Shown here piece by piece: positions 18,087 to 26,362 of a stretch of DNA of 64,000 nucleotides (position 1 is its first letter; every line of letters starts with the position of its first letter). Made by a program: the position numbers and the translations under genes. Source of the stretch: Swaminathania salitolerans (lineage in GTDB: Bacteria; Pseudomonadota; Alphaproteobacteria; Acetobacterales; Acetobacteraceae); contig NZ_BJVC01000005.1 in assembly GCF_007988945.1 (NCBI RefSeq), forward strand, positions 124,001-188,000, read 5' to 3'. The notes beneath the pieces are model-generated. The model saw only the letters and a list, made by a program, of their open reading frames with translations, made no database searches and had not been told where the DNA came from.

Positions 18087-18778
18087 GCGGGTCGCTCGTC
18101 AGGATCGTCGTGGTGGAGGACGATCCATCCCTCCAGCTGATGATCCGCTACAATCTCGACAAGCTCGGCTACGATGTTTCGGCCTATCCCGAGGCCGAGC
18201 AGGCCTGGGACTCCATTTCGCGTAACCGCCCCGATGCCATCGTGCTCGACTGGATGCTTCCGGGCATGTCCGGAATCGATCTCTGCCGTCGTATCAGGGG
18301 CACGGCGTCCCTGCACGATCTCCCGGTCCTTATGCTGACGGCGCGTGCGGACGAGCAGGACAGCATAAGGGGGCTCGATAGCGGTGCGGATGACTATATC
18401 GCCAAACCGTGCAGCATCGAGGCACTCGACGCCAGATTGCGGGCGCTGCTCCGGCGCACCCAGCCCGCCAAGCAGAACATCCTGACCTTTGCCGATCTTC
18501 AGCTCGATCTCCAGACGCATCGGGCCGAGCGGAGCGGGCGGCAGCTCGTTCTGGGGCCGACCGAGTTCCGTCTGCTCGAATTCCTGATGCGTCATCCGAG
18601 GCGGGTATTCTCGCGCGAGGATCTGCTGCAGAAAGTCTGGGGGTCCAATGTCCATGTCGAGCTGCGTACGATCGACGTGCATATCCGTCGGCTGCGTCGT
18701 GCCCTCAATCTCGATCATGAGTTCGATTATGTCCGCACGGTGCGTTCTGCGGGCTATGCGCTCGACGATCAGGCCTGA
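18083..18778 (+). CDS. phoB: phosphate-regulon response regulator PhoB
   Basis: OmpR/PhoB-type response regulator of 231 residues. The receiver domain has the acidic pair EDD near residue 12, the phospho-acceptor Asp in IVLDWMLPGMSG, the Thr in MLTARAD, and the Lys in YIAKPCS. The winged-helix domain starts near residue 130 and has FRLLEFLMRHPRRVFSRED and RTIDVHIRRLRRAL. It activates pst and other phosphate-starvation genes. It overlaps phoU by 4 nt. The frame after its TGA continues as phoR (see phoR). Confidence 0.97.
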   Translation: MSGSLVRIVVVEDDPSLQLMIRYNLDKLGYDVSAYPEAEQAWDSISRNRPDAIVLDWMLPGMSGIDLCRRIRGTASLHDLPVLMLTARADEQDSIRGLDSGADDYIAKPCSIEALDARLRALLRRTQPAKQNILTFADLQLDLQTHRAERSGRQLVLGPTEFRLLEFLMRHPRRVFSREDLLQKVWGSNVHVELRTIDVHIRRLRRALNLDHEFDYVRTVRSAGYALDDQA

Positions 18779-18790
18779 GGGATCGCGACC

Positions 18791-19936
18791 CTGACGATCC
18801 TTCTCGCCGCGTTCCTGATCCTAGCCCTGACCGGGTGGTGGCTTTCCTGGCATGCGTGGCGTCAGGCCCGGCCGGCGGGACCGGACGACTTCCTGCCGAC
18901 CGGCCCGGGCGAGAGCGATCCGCCGCGGGCATCGGCCTTTTGCGAGCTGCTTCCCGTCTCGTCGGTGCTTCTCGATGATGGCGGACGCATCCTTCATGCC
19001 AATCGCACCGCACGCTCGACATTCGGCGATACGCTCGGCGCGGTGATCCGTCACCCGGCTGTCCAGTCGGTCCTCTCGAGTCTCACCCCCGAGACGGCGG
19101 TCGTGACCCGGGTGGAGCTGGACGTTCCGGTCAGGCGGATCGTGCAGGTCACCTTCCGCAAATGGCCTGACCGCTTCGCAAGATCCGTCGACTGGGAAGA
19201 GGGGGTCCTCGCCGTACTCGAGGATTGTTCGGAGACGGAGGTCGTGGACCGGATGCGCGCCGATTTCGTCGCCTATGCCAGCCACGAATTGCGCACGCCG
19301 CTCGCATCGCTGATGGGGTTCATCGAGACGTTGCAGGGGCCTGCTTCCGACGATCCTGCGGCCCAGCAGCAATTTCTTGCGATCATGGCCGCACAGGCGG
19401 CCCGTATGGAACGCCTCATCGAGCGTCTGCTTTATCTCTCACGGGTCCAGCGGCTCGAGCATCTGCGGCCCCATGCCGTGGTCGCCGCGCAGGATCTCAT
19501 GGACCGACTGCTCGAGGACAGTCACATCCTCATGCGGGACTCCGACGCGCGTCTCGTCATTCTTCCGGTCGAGGAGGAGCTGTTTTTCCCGGCGGATGAG
19601 GACCAGATCGTGCAGGTTCTGCTCAATCTGGTCGAGAATGCGCTGAAATATGGCGGTCCGGGTATCGAGATCCGTGTCGGCATCGTCGCCGAAGGGGCGC
19701 GTGGCGTCGAGATCGTCGTGTCGGATAACGGGCGCGGCGTCGATACGCAGCATGTCCCCCGGCTTACCGAGCGATTCTATCGCGTCGAGGGCAGGGCGAA
19801 TGCTGCGCAATCGGGGACGGGGCTGGGCCTTGCCATCGTCAAGCATATCGTCGATCGCCATGGCGGACGCTTCAGGATCGAAAGCGCGCCCGGCAAGGGC
19901 ATGAGCTGCCGGATATGGCTGCCCCGCGAAAGCTGA
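18791..19936 (+). CDS. phoR: phosphate-regulon sensor histidine kinase PhoR
   Basis: Membrane histidine kinase that phosphorylates PhoB at low phosphate. One N-terminal span (TLTILLAAFLILALTGWW) is followed by a PAS-like region. The HisKA site is FVAYASHELRTPLASL, and the ATPase boxes are NLVENALKYGG, VSDNGRGVD and GTGLGLAIVKHIVDRHGG. The span lies at 18788-18850, but no in-frame ATG, GTG or TTG exists between the phoB stop and GTG 18965. The proposed start is CTG at 18791, about 9 nt after AGGG. The phoB TGA (18776) is in the same frame. GTG 18965 would give a shorter kinase without the span. Confidence 0.88.
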   Translation: MTILLAAFLILALTGWWLSWHAWRQARPAGPDDFLPTGPGESDPPRASAFCELLPVSSVLLDDGGRILHANRTARSTFGDTLGAVIRHPAVQSVLSSLTPETAVVTRVELDVPVRRIVQVTFRKWPDRFARSVDWEEGVLAVLEDCSETEVVDRMRADFVAYASHELRTPLASLMGFIETLQGPASDDPAAQQQFLAIMAAQAARMERLIERLLYLSRVQRLEHLRPHAVVAAQDLMDRLLEDSHILMRDSDARLVILPVEEELFFPADEDQIVQVLLNLVENALKYGGPGIEIRVGIVAEGARGVEIVVSDNGRGVDTQHVPRLTERFYRVEGRANAAQSGTGLGLAIVKHIVDRHGGRFRIESAPGKGMSCRIWLPRES

Positions 19937-19964
19937 ACGCGTCCGGTCTTGCGGCGAGGATCCG

Positions 19965-20303
19965 TCAGAAATAGCCGCGCGGATTTCTGATCGGCACGTC
20001 GTCCACCAGGGCGATGACGGGGCGGATCACCCGCACGAGCCACCAGATGAAGAGAATGCCGAACATCACATAGCCGACGAAAACGAGGCAGAGCAGGCCG
20101 GAGAGAATGGCACCGGCCAGACCGAGCCAGAACGTCCGGATCGCATAGATGAAATGGCTCTCATAGATCGTGCCCCTGGCCTGACCGCGCTTGATATAGG
20201 CGACGATGACCCCGGGAATGCTGGTGATCCCGAAAAAGAACGAGGCAATGAACAGGATATGCACGATCCACGCCCATCGTCTTGCCTGTTCGCTGCGTGG
20301 CAT
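19965..20303 (-). CDS. DUF4870-like inner-membrane protein
   Basis: A 112-residue protein with about three hydrophobic segments: WIVHILFIASFFFGITSIPG, a central stretch near WLGLAGAILSGLLCLVFVG and YVMFGILFIWWLVRVI. The region VIAYIKRG between spans one and two, and the RPVIALVDDVPIRNPRGYF end, resemble small DUF4870/ComX-type membrane proteins of unknown function. The ATG at 20303 is chosen because GAAGGA lies 9 nt upstream; an upstream ATG at 20336 lacks a ribosome-binding site. It separates pstS from phoR and is on the opposite strand. Confidence 0.68.
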   Translation of the reverse strand: MPRSEQARRWAWIVHILFIASFFFGITSIPGVIVAYIKRGQARGTIYESHFIYAIRTFWLGLAGAILSGLLCLVFVGYVMFGILFIWWLVRVIRPVIALVDDVPIRNPRGYF

Positions 20304-20439
20304 GGCGCGCCATCCTTCTGTGAAGCCGGACTGCATGGGGGGTTCGTTCCTTCCGTTCTGTTATGCTAGATCGAGCCCGGAATGGCCGCCGACGTCAAAT
20401 CGCGGCGTTTCCTGTCGATACGAAGAACTGACTGGTAGC

Positions 20440-21432
20440 ATGACTCTGACCAAACGCTTCGCCCTCCTCGCAGGCCTCGCTTTTCTTCCCCTCTCCGCCC
20501 CGGCGCAGGGGCAGACCGTAACGGGGGCCGGATCGAGTTTCGCAGCGCCCCTTTATGAAAGCTGGGGAGAAAGAGTGCACCAGAAAGACGGTGTCGAGGT
20601 CAATTACCAAAGCGTGGGGTCCGGAGCCGGGATCAATCAGGTCGTCGCAGGGACCGTCGATTTCGGAGCTTCGGACAAGCCGGCGCGCCCCGGTCTTCTG
20701 GCAGCGCACCATCTGTACCAGTTTCCCACGGCGCTCGGGGCGATCGTGGTGATCGTCAATATTCCCGGTATTCCGGCGGGGGCCGTCAGGCTCGACGGGC
20801 CGACGCTCGAGGCGATCTATGCGGGAGAGATCGGCGCGTGGAACGACCCGCGTATCGCAGCCCAGAATCCCGGGCTCGATCTGCCGGACGAGGCGGTCGC
20901 TGCGGTTCACCGGGCTGACGCCTCCGGCACGACCTTCGTCTTCACCTCCTATCTGTCGCGCGTATCCCCGTCCTGGAAGACGGGCACGGGTGCGGGCACA
21001 TCTGTCGCATGGAGCAGCGGAGCGGGCGCTCGCGGCAATGACGGGGTGGCGGCGACGGTGCGCCAGACGATCGGCGGAATCGGCTATGTCGAATATGCCT
21101 ATGCGCGTCACAACCATCTGCCGATGGCCCGTCTCAGAAATCGCGACGGCGCTTATGTGGAGGCGGGGCCAGCGGCTTTCGCTGCGGCTGCCGACCGCGC
21201 GGACTGGGCTCATGCGCAGAATCACGTGGTCGATCTGCTCGATCTCGCGGGGCCGGGCGTCTGGCCGATCATGAGCGCGACCTATGCGCTCGTTCCCCTC
21301 AAGGGCAATCCCGGGACCCGTCATTTTTTCGAGACAGGTCTGACGGAGGGCGAGGAAGACGCGCGCACGCTCGATTATGTGGTTCTTCCCGAAAAGGTGC
21401 GTTCGGAAATCCTCGAAGCGTGGCCGGGCTGA
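20440..21432 (+). CDS. pstS: periplasmic phosphate-binding protein PstS
   Basis: High-affinity phosphate-binding protein that feeds PstCAB, 330 residues. A Sec signal peptide covers the first about 25 residues (MTLTKRFALLAGLAFLPLSA, cut after AQG). The mature part opens TVTGAGSSFAAPLY, the PstS phosphate-site start, and has QSVGSGAGINQV, VDFGASDKP and HRADASGTTFVFTSYLS, all phosphate-binding loops. The ATG at 20440 is chosen over longer frames because it gives the signal peptide. It sits downstream of phoR across an opposite-strand gene, so it needs its own promoter. Confidence 0.96.
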   Translation: MTLTKRFALLAGLAFLPLSAPAQGQTVTGAGSSFAAPLYESWGERVHQKDGVEVNYQSVGSGAGINQVVAGTVDFGASDKPARPGLLAAHHLYQFPTALGAIVVIVNIPGIPAGAVRLDGPTLEAIYAGEIGAWNDPRIAAQNPGLDLPDEAVAAVHRADASGTTFVFTSYLSRVSPSWKTGTGAGTSVAWSSGAGARGNDGVAATVRQTIGGIGYVEYAYARHNHLPMARLRNRDGAYVEAGPAAFAAAADRADWAHAQNHVVDLLDLAGPGVWPIMSATYALVPLKGNPGTRHFFETGLTEGEEDARTLDYVVLPEKVRSEILEAWPG

Positions 21433-21600
21433 AACGGGATGCAACCGGGAGGAAAAAAGTTCCCTTCTCCGGTCGTAGCAAAGTCTTGAAGCCGTATCCC
21501 ATTCCCACGGATGTCATGCGCTTTATGCTGTGCTGTTCCTGAACGGTCGGATTACACTCCTTGCCGTGATCTCAACCAGTGACAACGCGGAAATGACGTT

Positions 21601-22071
21601 ATGGCCTTGCCTTCCTTCCTGTTCGTCTGCACGGGCAATATCTGCCGCTCTCCCCTGGCCGAGGCCGCAATGCGCGCCGAGGCCAGCAAACGCGGCCTCG
21701 ATCTTGATATCGATTCCGCCGCCACCGGTGTCTGGCATGTCGGCGAGGCACCCGATATCCGCGCCCGGCGTGTCGCCCGCAAGCACGGTCTGACCATCGA
21801 TCACTATCTCGCCCGACAGGTGAAGGAAGAGGACTTCACGCGGTTCGATCATATCATCGCTCTGGATGGCGGCCATCTTCGCGCCCTGCGTCGCCTCGCT
21901 CCCCAGGGTGCTGAGGCACGCATTCGCCTGCTTCTCGATCATGTTCCCGAGCGCGAGGGTGATGAGATCCCCGATCCCTTCTACGGCAAGGATATCGATT
22001 TCGAGACGGCCTGGCAGGAGATCGCGCTGGGATGCAGCCATCTCGCCCGCGCGACGCTGGATGCTGCATGA
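21601..22071 (+). CDS. low-molecular-weight protein-tyrosine-phosphatase-type phosphatase
   Basis: A 156-residue phosphatase. The active-site loop is CTGNICRS (C10, R16), and the general acid aspartate sits in EIPDPFYG. Length and motifs are normal for the family. The stop overlaps the next gene by 4 nt (ATGA). Because the neighbour is a fructosamine-kinase homologue, the natural substrate may be ribulosamine-5-phosphate on glycated proteins rather than phosphotyrosine, a role known for one clade of this family. That clade assignment is inferred from context. Confidence 0.93.
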   Translation: MALPSFLFVCTGNICRSPLAEAAMRAEASKRGLDLDIDSAATGVWHVGEAPDIRARRVARKHGLTIDHYLARQVKEEDFTRFDHIIALDGGHLRALRRLAPQGAEARIRLLLDHVPEREGDEIPDPFYGKDIDFETAWQEIALGCSHLARATLDAA

Positions 22072-22883
22072 GCGAGCGTCTTGTCGATGCCGCAAGGCTG
22101 ATAGGCGAGAAGGACGATTTCGACGCCATGCCGCTCGGCGGGGGCGATCTGTCGGAGATCTGGCATCTGCGTTTTCCTTCCGGTCGCGAGGCGGTCGTCA
22201 AGATCGGAGGACAGCCGCAGATCGAGGCCGCCATGCTCGAGTCGCTCGCAGGGACGGGTGTCACCGTACCGCAGGTTCTGGGTGTAGCCGCAGATCTGCT
22301 CGTGCTCTCCTATTTCCCGCCCGCGCGAACTGACTGGGCGGCGCTCGGCGCGGCCATGGCCCGCCTCCATGCCACGCCGCAACCCGGAAGATACGGATGG
22401 GATGCGGATTATGCATTCGGCACCGTTCCCATCGAGAACGGATGGGACGATGACTGGCGCCGCTTCTGGAGAGAGAAGCGGTTGCGTCCGTTTCTGGGAG
22501 GGTTGCCACGCGAGCACGCAGCGCGGGTCCATCATGTCATGGAGCGGATCGATACCCTCTTGCCGGAGGCGCCCCGTGCCGTTCTGCTGCATGGGGATCT
22601 GTGGAGCGGCAATGTCGTCTATACGCCCGACCCGGCGGGAGGCACCCGCGCAGCCCTGATCGATCCCGCGTGCTTTGTCGGAGATGCGAGCGCCGATTTT
22701 GCCATCCTCACCCTGTTCGCATCTCCGCCGCCAGCTTTCTGGGAGGCCTACGGTCCGCTGCCATCGGGATATGAGCGCAGCATCCTCGCCTATCGCCTCT
22801 GGCCGGCTCTGGTGCATTGCCGCCTGTTCGGTGCGACCTATCTGCCCCTGCTCGATCGGTGCCTCGACGCGATCTCTCTCTGA
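22068..22883 (+). CDS. fructosamine-3-kinase-family protein
   Basis: A 271-residue kinase of the fructosamine/ribulosamine 3-kinase family, which phosphorylates ketoamine adducts on proteins so they break down (protein repair). The nucleotide loop region is PLGGGDLSEIWHL, the ATP-lysine is in EAVVKIGG, and the catalytic motif is LLHGDLWSGNVVY, followed by LIDPACFVGDASADFA. The ATG at 22068 overlaps the phosphatase stop, so the two are translationally coupled. The tail (YRLWPALVHCRLFGATYLPL) also fits the family. Confidence 0.93.
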   Translation: MSERLVDAARLIGEKDDFDAMPLGGGDLSEIWHLRFPSGREAVVKIGGQPQIEAAMLESLAGTGVTVPQVLGVAADLLVLSYFPPARTDWAALGAAMARLHATPQPGRYGWDADYAFGTVPIENGWDDDWRRFWREKRLRPFLGGLPREHAARVHHVMERIDTLLPEAPRAVLLHGDLWSGNVVYTPDPAGGTRAALIDPACFVGDASADFAILTLFASPPPAFWEAYGPLPSGYERSILAYRLWPALVHCRLFGATYLPLLDRCLDAISL

Positions 22884-22898
22884 GCGGAAGTTTCCGCT
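22883..22898 (+). terminator. short hairpin at the end of the kinase gene
   Basis: AGCGGA (22883-22888) pairs with TCCGCT (22893-22898) around AGTT, immediately at the kinase stop codon. No T-run follows. It may weakly terminate transcription between the convergent kinase and dihydroxyacetone-kinase genes. Confidence 0.3.
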
Positions 22899-23042
22899 TC
22901 GCCCTGTCTTCGGGTCTCTCCTCTTCTGTTCCGGTAGTTTTTCCTCCGCCCGCCGTCCCCTTTGCTACCCGGCCCGGGGGCAGGGGCCGGGAGCAGGGAG
23001 CCAGAAGCAGGGAAGGGGGAAGCAGAAGGTGCAGGAGCGGGT

Positions 23043-24665
23043 TCAGCGCTCCTGTGCCAGAGCCTCGAAGAGAAGTGCGATGGCCTCGGCTCCGGGATCG
23101 GGGATATCGGCCAGCTGCTCCGGCGGGATATAGGACGCACGGCCCGCCCGCGCCGTCATGCCGCGCGTGCTGTCCGCCCCTTTCCGCGCCGCCTGTGCGG
23201 CCTCGCCGATCGATGCGCCGGATTCGAGGGCATCGATCGCCGGGAGAAGCGCGTCGAGCATCGTGCGGTCGCCCGGTCTTGCGCCGCCATAATCCTGCAT
23301 TTTCCCGACGCCCTTCCTGAGTCCCCGGCGCCAGTCGGTATCGCTTCCCGTCGTGGTGAGCAGGATGGAGAGGAGAACGCCGCTCGACCCCCCGCTGTGA
23401 CGGGCCAGCAGGCGCCCGAGTGTGGCGGCAAGAAGATCCGGAGATGCGAGAGGAAGCCGGTCGATGACCCTGAGGATCTGGCGCGCCGCGTCGGCGAAGG
23501 TCGAACCGGCATCGCCATCGCCGCAACGCGCGTCGAGCGCGTTCAGTGCGTTTTCCCGATCGATCAGGATTTCGGCCCCGCGCGTGATCAGCGCATGGGT
23601 GAAGGGCTCCTCTGAAGCGGGGTCCCGGAACGTCTGCGGAAGCGTTGGTGCCGGGCAGGTGGCGGCGGGGCCGAACGGTGCAACTCCCGGCCAGGCGAAA
23701 GGCGTTGCAGGCGCCTCGAGAAAGGCCACGAAATCCGGTGTGGCAGGCAGGGCCGTCAGGGAAAAACCGTTCATGTCCAGCGCCGTCATGAGAGGCGCAG
23801 GACCGACGATCCACCGCGCGCGCTGCGCGAGTGCCGTGCGGGAAAAGCCTTCGACGAGCGCGCAGGCCTCGATCGGCGGCACGCTGCCCAGCATGTTGAG
23901 CATGATGACGAGATCCTCGTCCCTGGGTAGGCTCGCCATCAGCTTGTCTGCAGTCCGCGCGACGAGATCGTCCAGACATGCCAGAGGGATGCGCTCGACA
24001 CCGGCCTCGCCATGGATGCCGAGGCCGAGTTCCGCCTCGTCATCTCCCAGCCGGGGCGACTGATCCGGCGTATAGACATTGCAGTCGCTCAGCGCGAGAC
24101 CGAGCGAGAAGAGCGAAGAGGCGACACGACCGGCGAGCGCTGCCACCGTCTCGAGCGGAAGACCGGCCTCCGCTGCCGCCCCGGCGATCTTGTGCACCAG
24201 AACGGTGCCGGCGATGCCGCGCGCCCGATCCGTGCGCCCCAGAGCGATATCGTCCCCCACGATAACCAGTTCGACCCGGTATCCGAGGGCTTTCGCCTGT
24301 TCGGCGGCGATCCCGAAATTCAGACGATCTCCGGTGTAGTTCTTGACGACAAGAAGGCAGCCAGCCTCTCCCGTGACCGCACAGATGGCCGCCAGAATGG
24401 CATCCACGCCGGGCGACGCGAAAAGCGCACCGCAGACCGCGCCGGTCAGCATGCCCTTCCCGACAAAACCGGCATGGGCGGGCTCGTGGCCCGATCCGCC
24501 GCCCGAAAGAATGGCGACCTTGTCGTGAGACCAGTCCTTTCTGAGCACGACATGCAGATCGTCCTGTCCGTCCAGCCGACACAGCTCCGCCCCGTAAGAG
24601 GAACGCAGGAGGCCTTCGATACCTTCCGCGACGATGGTTTCCCGACGATTGAAGAACCGCTTCAT
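23043..24665 (-). CDS. dhaK: dihydroxyacetone kinase (single-chain, ATP-dependent)
   Basis: Converts dihydroxyacetone to its phosphate with ATP, linking glycerol oxidation to glycolysis. The 540-residue chain fuses both domains. The DhaK-type part has GGGSGHEPAHAGFVG and the covalent-substrate histidine in GLGIHGEAGVER (H218). The DhaL-type part has ALDARCGDGDAGSTF (nucleotide and Mg site) and RHSGGSSGVLLS. The one-chain form is the ATP-using type, as in Citrobacter, rather than the three-subunit PTS type. Acetic acid bacteria make dihydroxyacetone by membrane oxidation of glycerol, so a role in using it fits. Confidence 0.96.
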   Translation of the reverse strand: MKRFFNRRETIVAEGIEGLLRSSYGAELCRLDGQDDLHVVLRKDWSHDKVAILSGGGSGHEPAHAGFVGKGMLTGAVCGALFASPGVDAILAAICAVTGEAGCLLVVKNYTGDRLNFGIAAEQAKALGYRVELVIVGDDIALGRTDRARGIAGTVLVHKIAGAAAEAGLPLETVAALAGRVASSLFSLGLALSDCNVYTPDQSPRLGDDEAELGLGIHGEAGVERIPLACLDDLVARTADKLMASLPRDEDLVIMLNMLGSVPPIEACALVEGFSRTALAQRARWIVGPAPLMTALDMNGFSLTALPATPDFVAFLEAPATPFAWPGVAPFGPAATCPAPTLPQTFRDPASEEPFTHALITRGAEILIDRENALNALDARCGDGDAGSTFADAARQILRVIDRLPLASPDLLAATLGRLLARHSGGSSGVLLSILLTTTGSDTDWRRGLRKGVGKMQDYGGARPGDRTMLDALLPAIDALESGASIGEAAQAARKGADSTRGMTARAGRASYIPPEQLADIPDPGAEAIALLFEALAQER

Positions 24666-24774
24666 GATCCGCCTCCGCTCGATAGGGCTCGCTCCGGAGC
24701 CGACAGGGAGCAGCCTAGGGAAGGTGCTTCTTCAGGAACACGCCGTATCCGACCGGAACGAAACACTTTGGTGT

Positions 24775-24838
24775 GACGAACCGGGAATATGACGAACCGG
24801 GGATGCGACGAGCCGGGGAAGCGACGGGCCGGGCGCGT
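24775..24838. repeat. GACGaaCCGGG array with exact 16-bp period
   Basis: GACG recurs at 24775, 24791, 24807 and 24823. The four units are GACGAACCGGGAATAT, GACGAACCGGGGATGC, GACGAGCCGGGGAAGC and GACGGGCCGGGCGCGT. They lie in the gap between the divergent dhaK and the permease gene. Period 16 and a CCGGG core recall the array at 2211-2304. Confidence 0.8.
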
Positions 24839-24903
24839 CGGCACGATCGGAGGGAAACGATTGGCAGGGGAGTGGGCATTCGTTACGGTGGGAAAAGATT
24901 ATC

Positions 24904-26343
24904 GTGCAACAAAGTCGGGATCGCACAGTTTTGGACATACCAGCCAAGTCGGGTTCTCATCCGCCCCAGCAGACGGACGAGGGATATCACAAGGATCTCG
25001 GGCGACGTCAGGTCCAGATGATCGCCATAGGCGGGGCCATAGGCACCGGGCTTTTTCTGGGGGCCGGAACCCGGCTCGAGCAGGCGGGACCGGCTCTTGC
25101 CATCGATTATCTCGTCTGCGGCCTGTTCTGCTTTCTCATCCTGCGCGCCCTTGGCGAACTGGTCATGTATCGCCCAAGCGCGGGAAGCTTCGTCTCCTAT
25201 GCCCGCGAGTTTCTCGGAGAGAAAGCGGCCTATGTCGCGGGCTGGCTCTCCTTTCTGAACTGGGCCATGACGGGTATCGTCGATATCACCGCCGTTGCCC
25301 TCTACATGCATTTCTGGGGCACGTTCGATCATGTGCCGCAATGGGTGTTCGCTCTCGCAGCTCTGGGCATCGTGGGCACGATGAACATGATCGGGGTGCG
25401 CTATTTCGGCGAGATGGAATTCTGGTTCTCGCTGGTCAAGGTGGTGGCGCTGGCCCTGTTCCTCATCTGCGGCTGCCTGATTCTCGGCACGCGCATGCCG
25501 GTCGGAGGCGTGACGCCCGGTTTCCATCTCATTTCCGAAAACGGCGGGATCTTCCCGCATGGTATCATGCCAGCGCTCTTCCTCATGCAGGGTGTCGTCT
25601 TCGCCTATTCGGCCATCGAGCTCGTCGGTACGGCAGCGGGGGAATGTGCCAATCCCCGTGCGATCATACCCCGTGCCATCAACAGTGTGATCTGGCGGAT
25701 CGGCCTGTTCTATGTCGGCTCGGTGGTTCTCCTCGTCTGCCTGCTGCCGTGGAGTGCGTATCACAAGGGGGTCAGCCCGTTCGTGACCTTCTTCGAGGCC
25801 CTGGGCGTGCCCCATATCGATACGGTCATGAATATCGTCGTCCTGACGGCAGCGCTCTCTAGCCTGAATTCGGGGCTCTATTCCACCGGACGGATCCTGC
25901 GCGCCCTCGCAATGGGCGGTTCCGCCCCGAAAGCCCTGGCGAAAATGAACCGTCAGTCCGTGCCGTATGTCGGCATTCTGACGACGGTCGCCGTCTATAT
26001 GGTCGGTGTCGGTCTCAACTATCTCATCCCGTCCCGCGTGTTCGAGATCGTGCTCAATGTTGCGGCCCTCGGGATCATCAGCACCTGGAGCTTCATTCTG
26101 CTCTGCCAGATCCGGCTGCGGCGATGCGTGGATCGCGGAGAGATCGAGAATGCGGGCTTCCGGATGCCGGGCGCACCGTTCACGTCCTGGCTCACGCTCG
26201 GCTTTCTCGCTCTCGTGCTGGTGATGATGGGGCTCGATTATCCGGAGGGCACATATACCGTGATCGCGATCCCGCTCATTGCGGCAGCCCTGGCCGCAGG
26301 ATGGGGGCTGGTTCTGATGGGACGCCGTCGCCAGCAGGGCTGA
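24904..26343 (+). CDS. ansP: amino-acid permease, L-asparagine permease-like
   Basis: APC-family (AAT) permease of 479 residues with 12 predicted spans. It has the AAT opening GYHKDLGRRQVQMIAIGGAI and GTGLFLGAGTRLEQAGPALA. WAMTGIVDITAVALYMH and GTMNMIGVRYFGEMEFWF closely resemble asparagine permeases. It imports L-asparagine or related amino acids by proton symport; exact specificity is inferred. The start is GTG at 24904 with GGGAAAAG upstream. It lies divergent from dhaK and convergent with the next gene. Confidence 0.88.
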   Translation: MQQSRDRTVLDIPAKSGSHPPQQTDEGYHKDLGRRQVQMIAIGGAIGTGLFLGAGTRLEQAGPALAIDYLVCGLFCFLILRALGELVMYRPSAGSFVSYAREFLGEKAAYVAGWLSFLNWAMTGIVDITAVALYMHFWGTFDHVPQWVFALAALGIVGTMNMIGVRYFGEMEFWFSLVKVVALALFLICGCLILGTRMPVGGVTPGFHLISENGGIFPHGIMPALFLMQGVVFAYSAIELVGTAAGECANPRAIIPRAINSVIWRIGLFYVGSVVLLVCLLPWSAYHKGVSPFVTFFEALGVPHIDTVMNIVVLTAALSSLNSGLYSTGRILRALAMGGSAPKALAKMNRQSVPYVGILTTVAVYMVGVGLNYLIPSRVFEIVLNVAALGIISTWSFILLCQIRLRRCVDRGEIENAGFRMPGAPFTSWLTLGFLALVLVMMGLDYPEGTYTVIAIPLIAAALAAGWGLVLMGRRRQQG

Positions 26344-26362
26344 CCGCAGAGGGGACGCCCGG

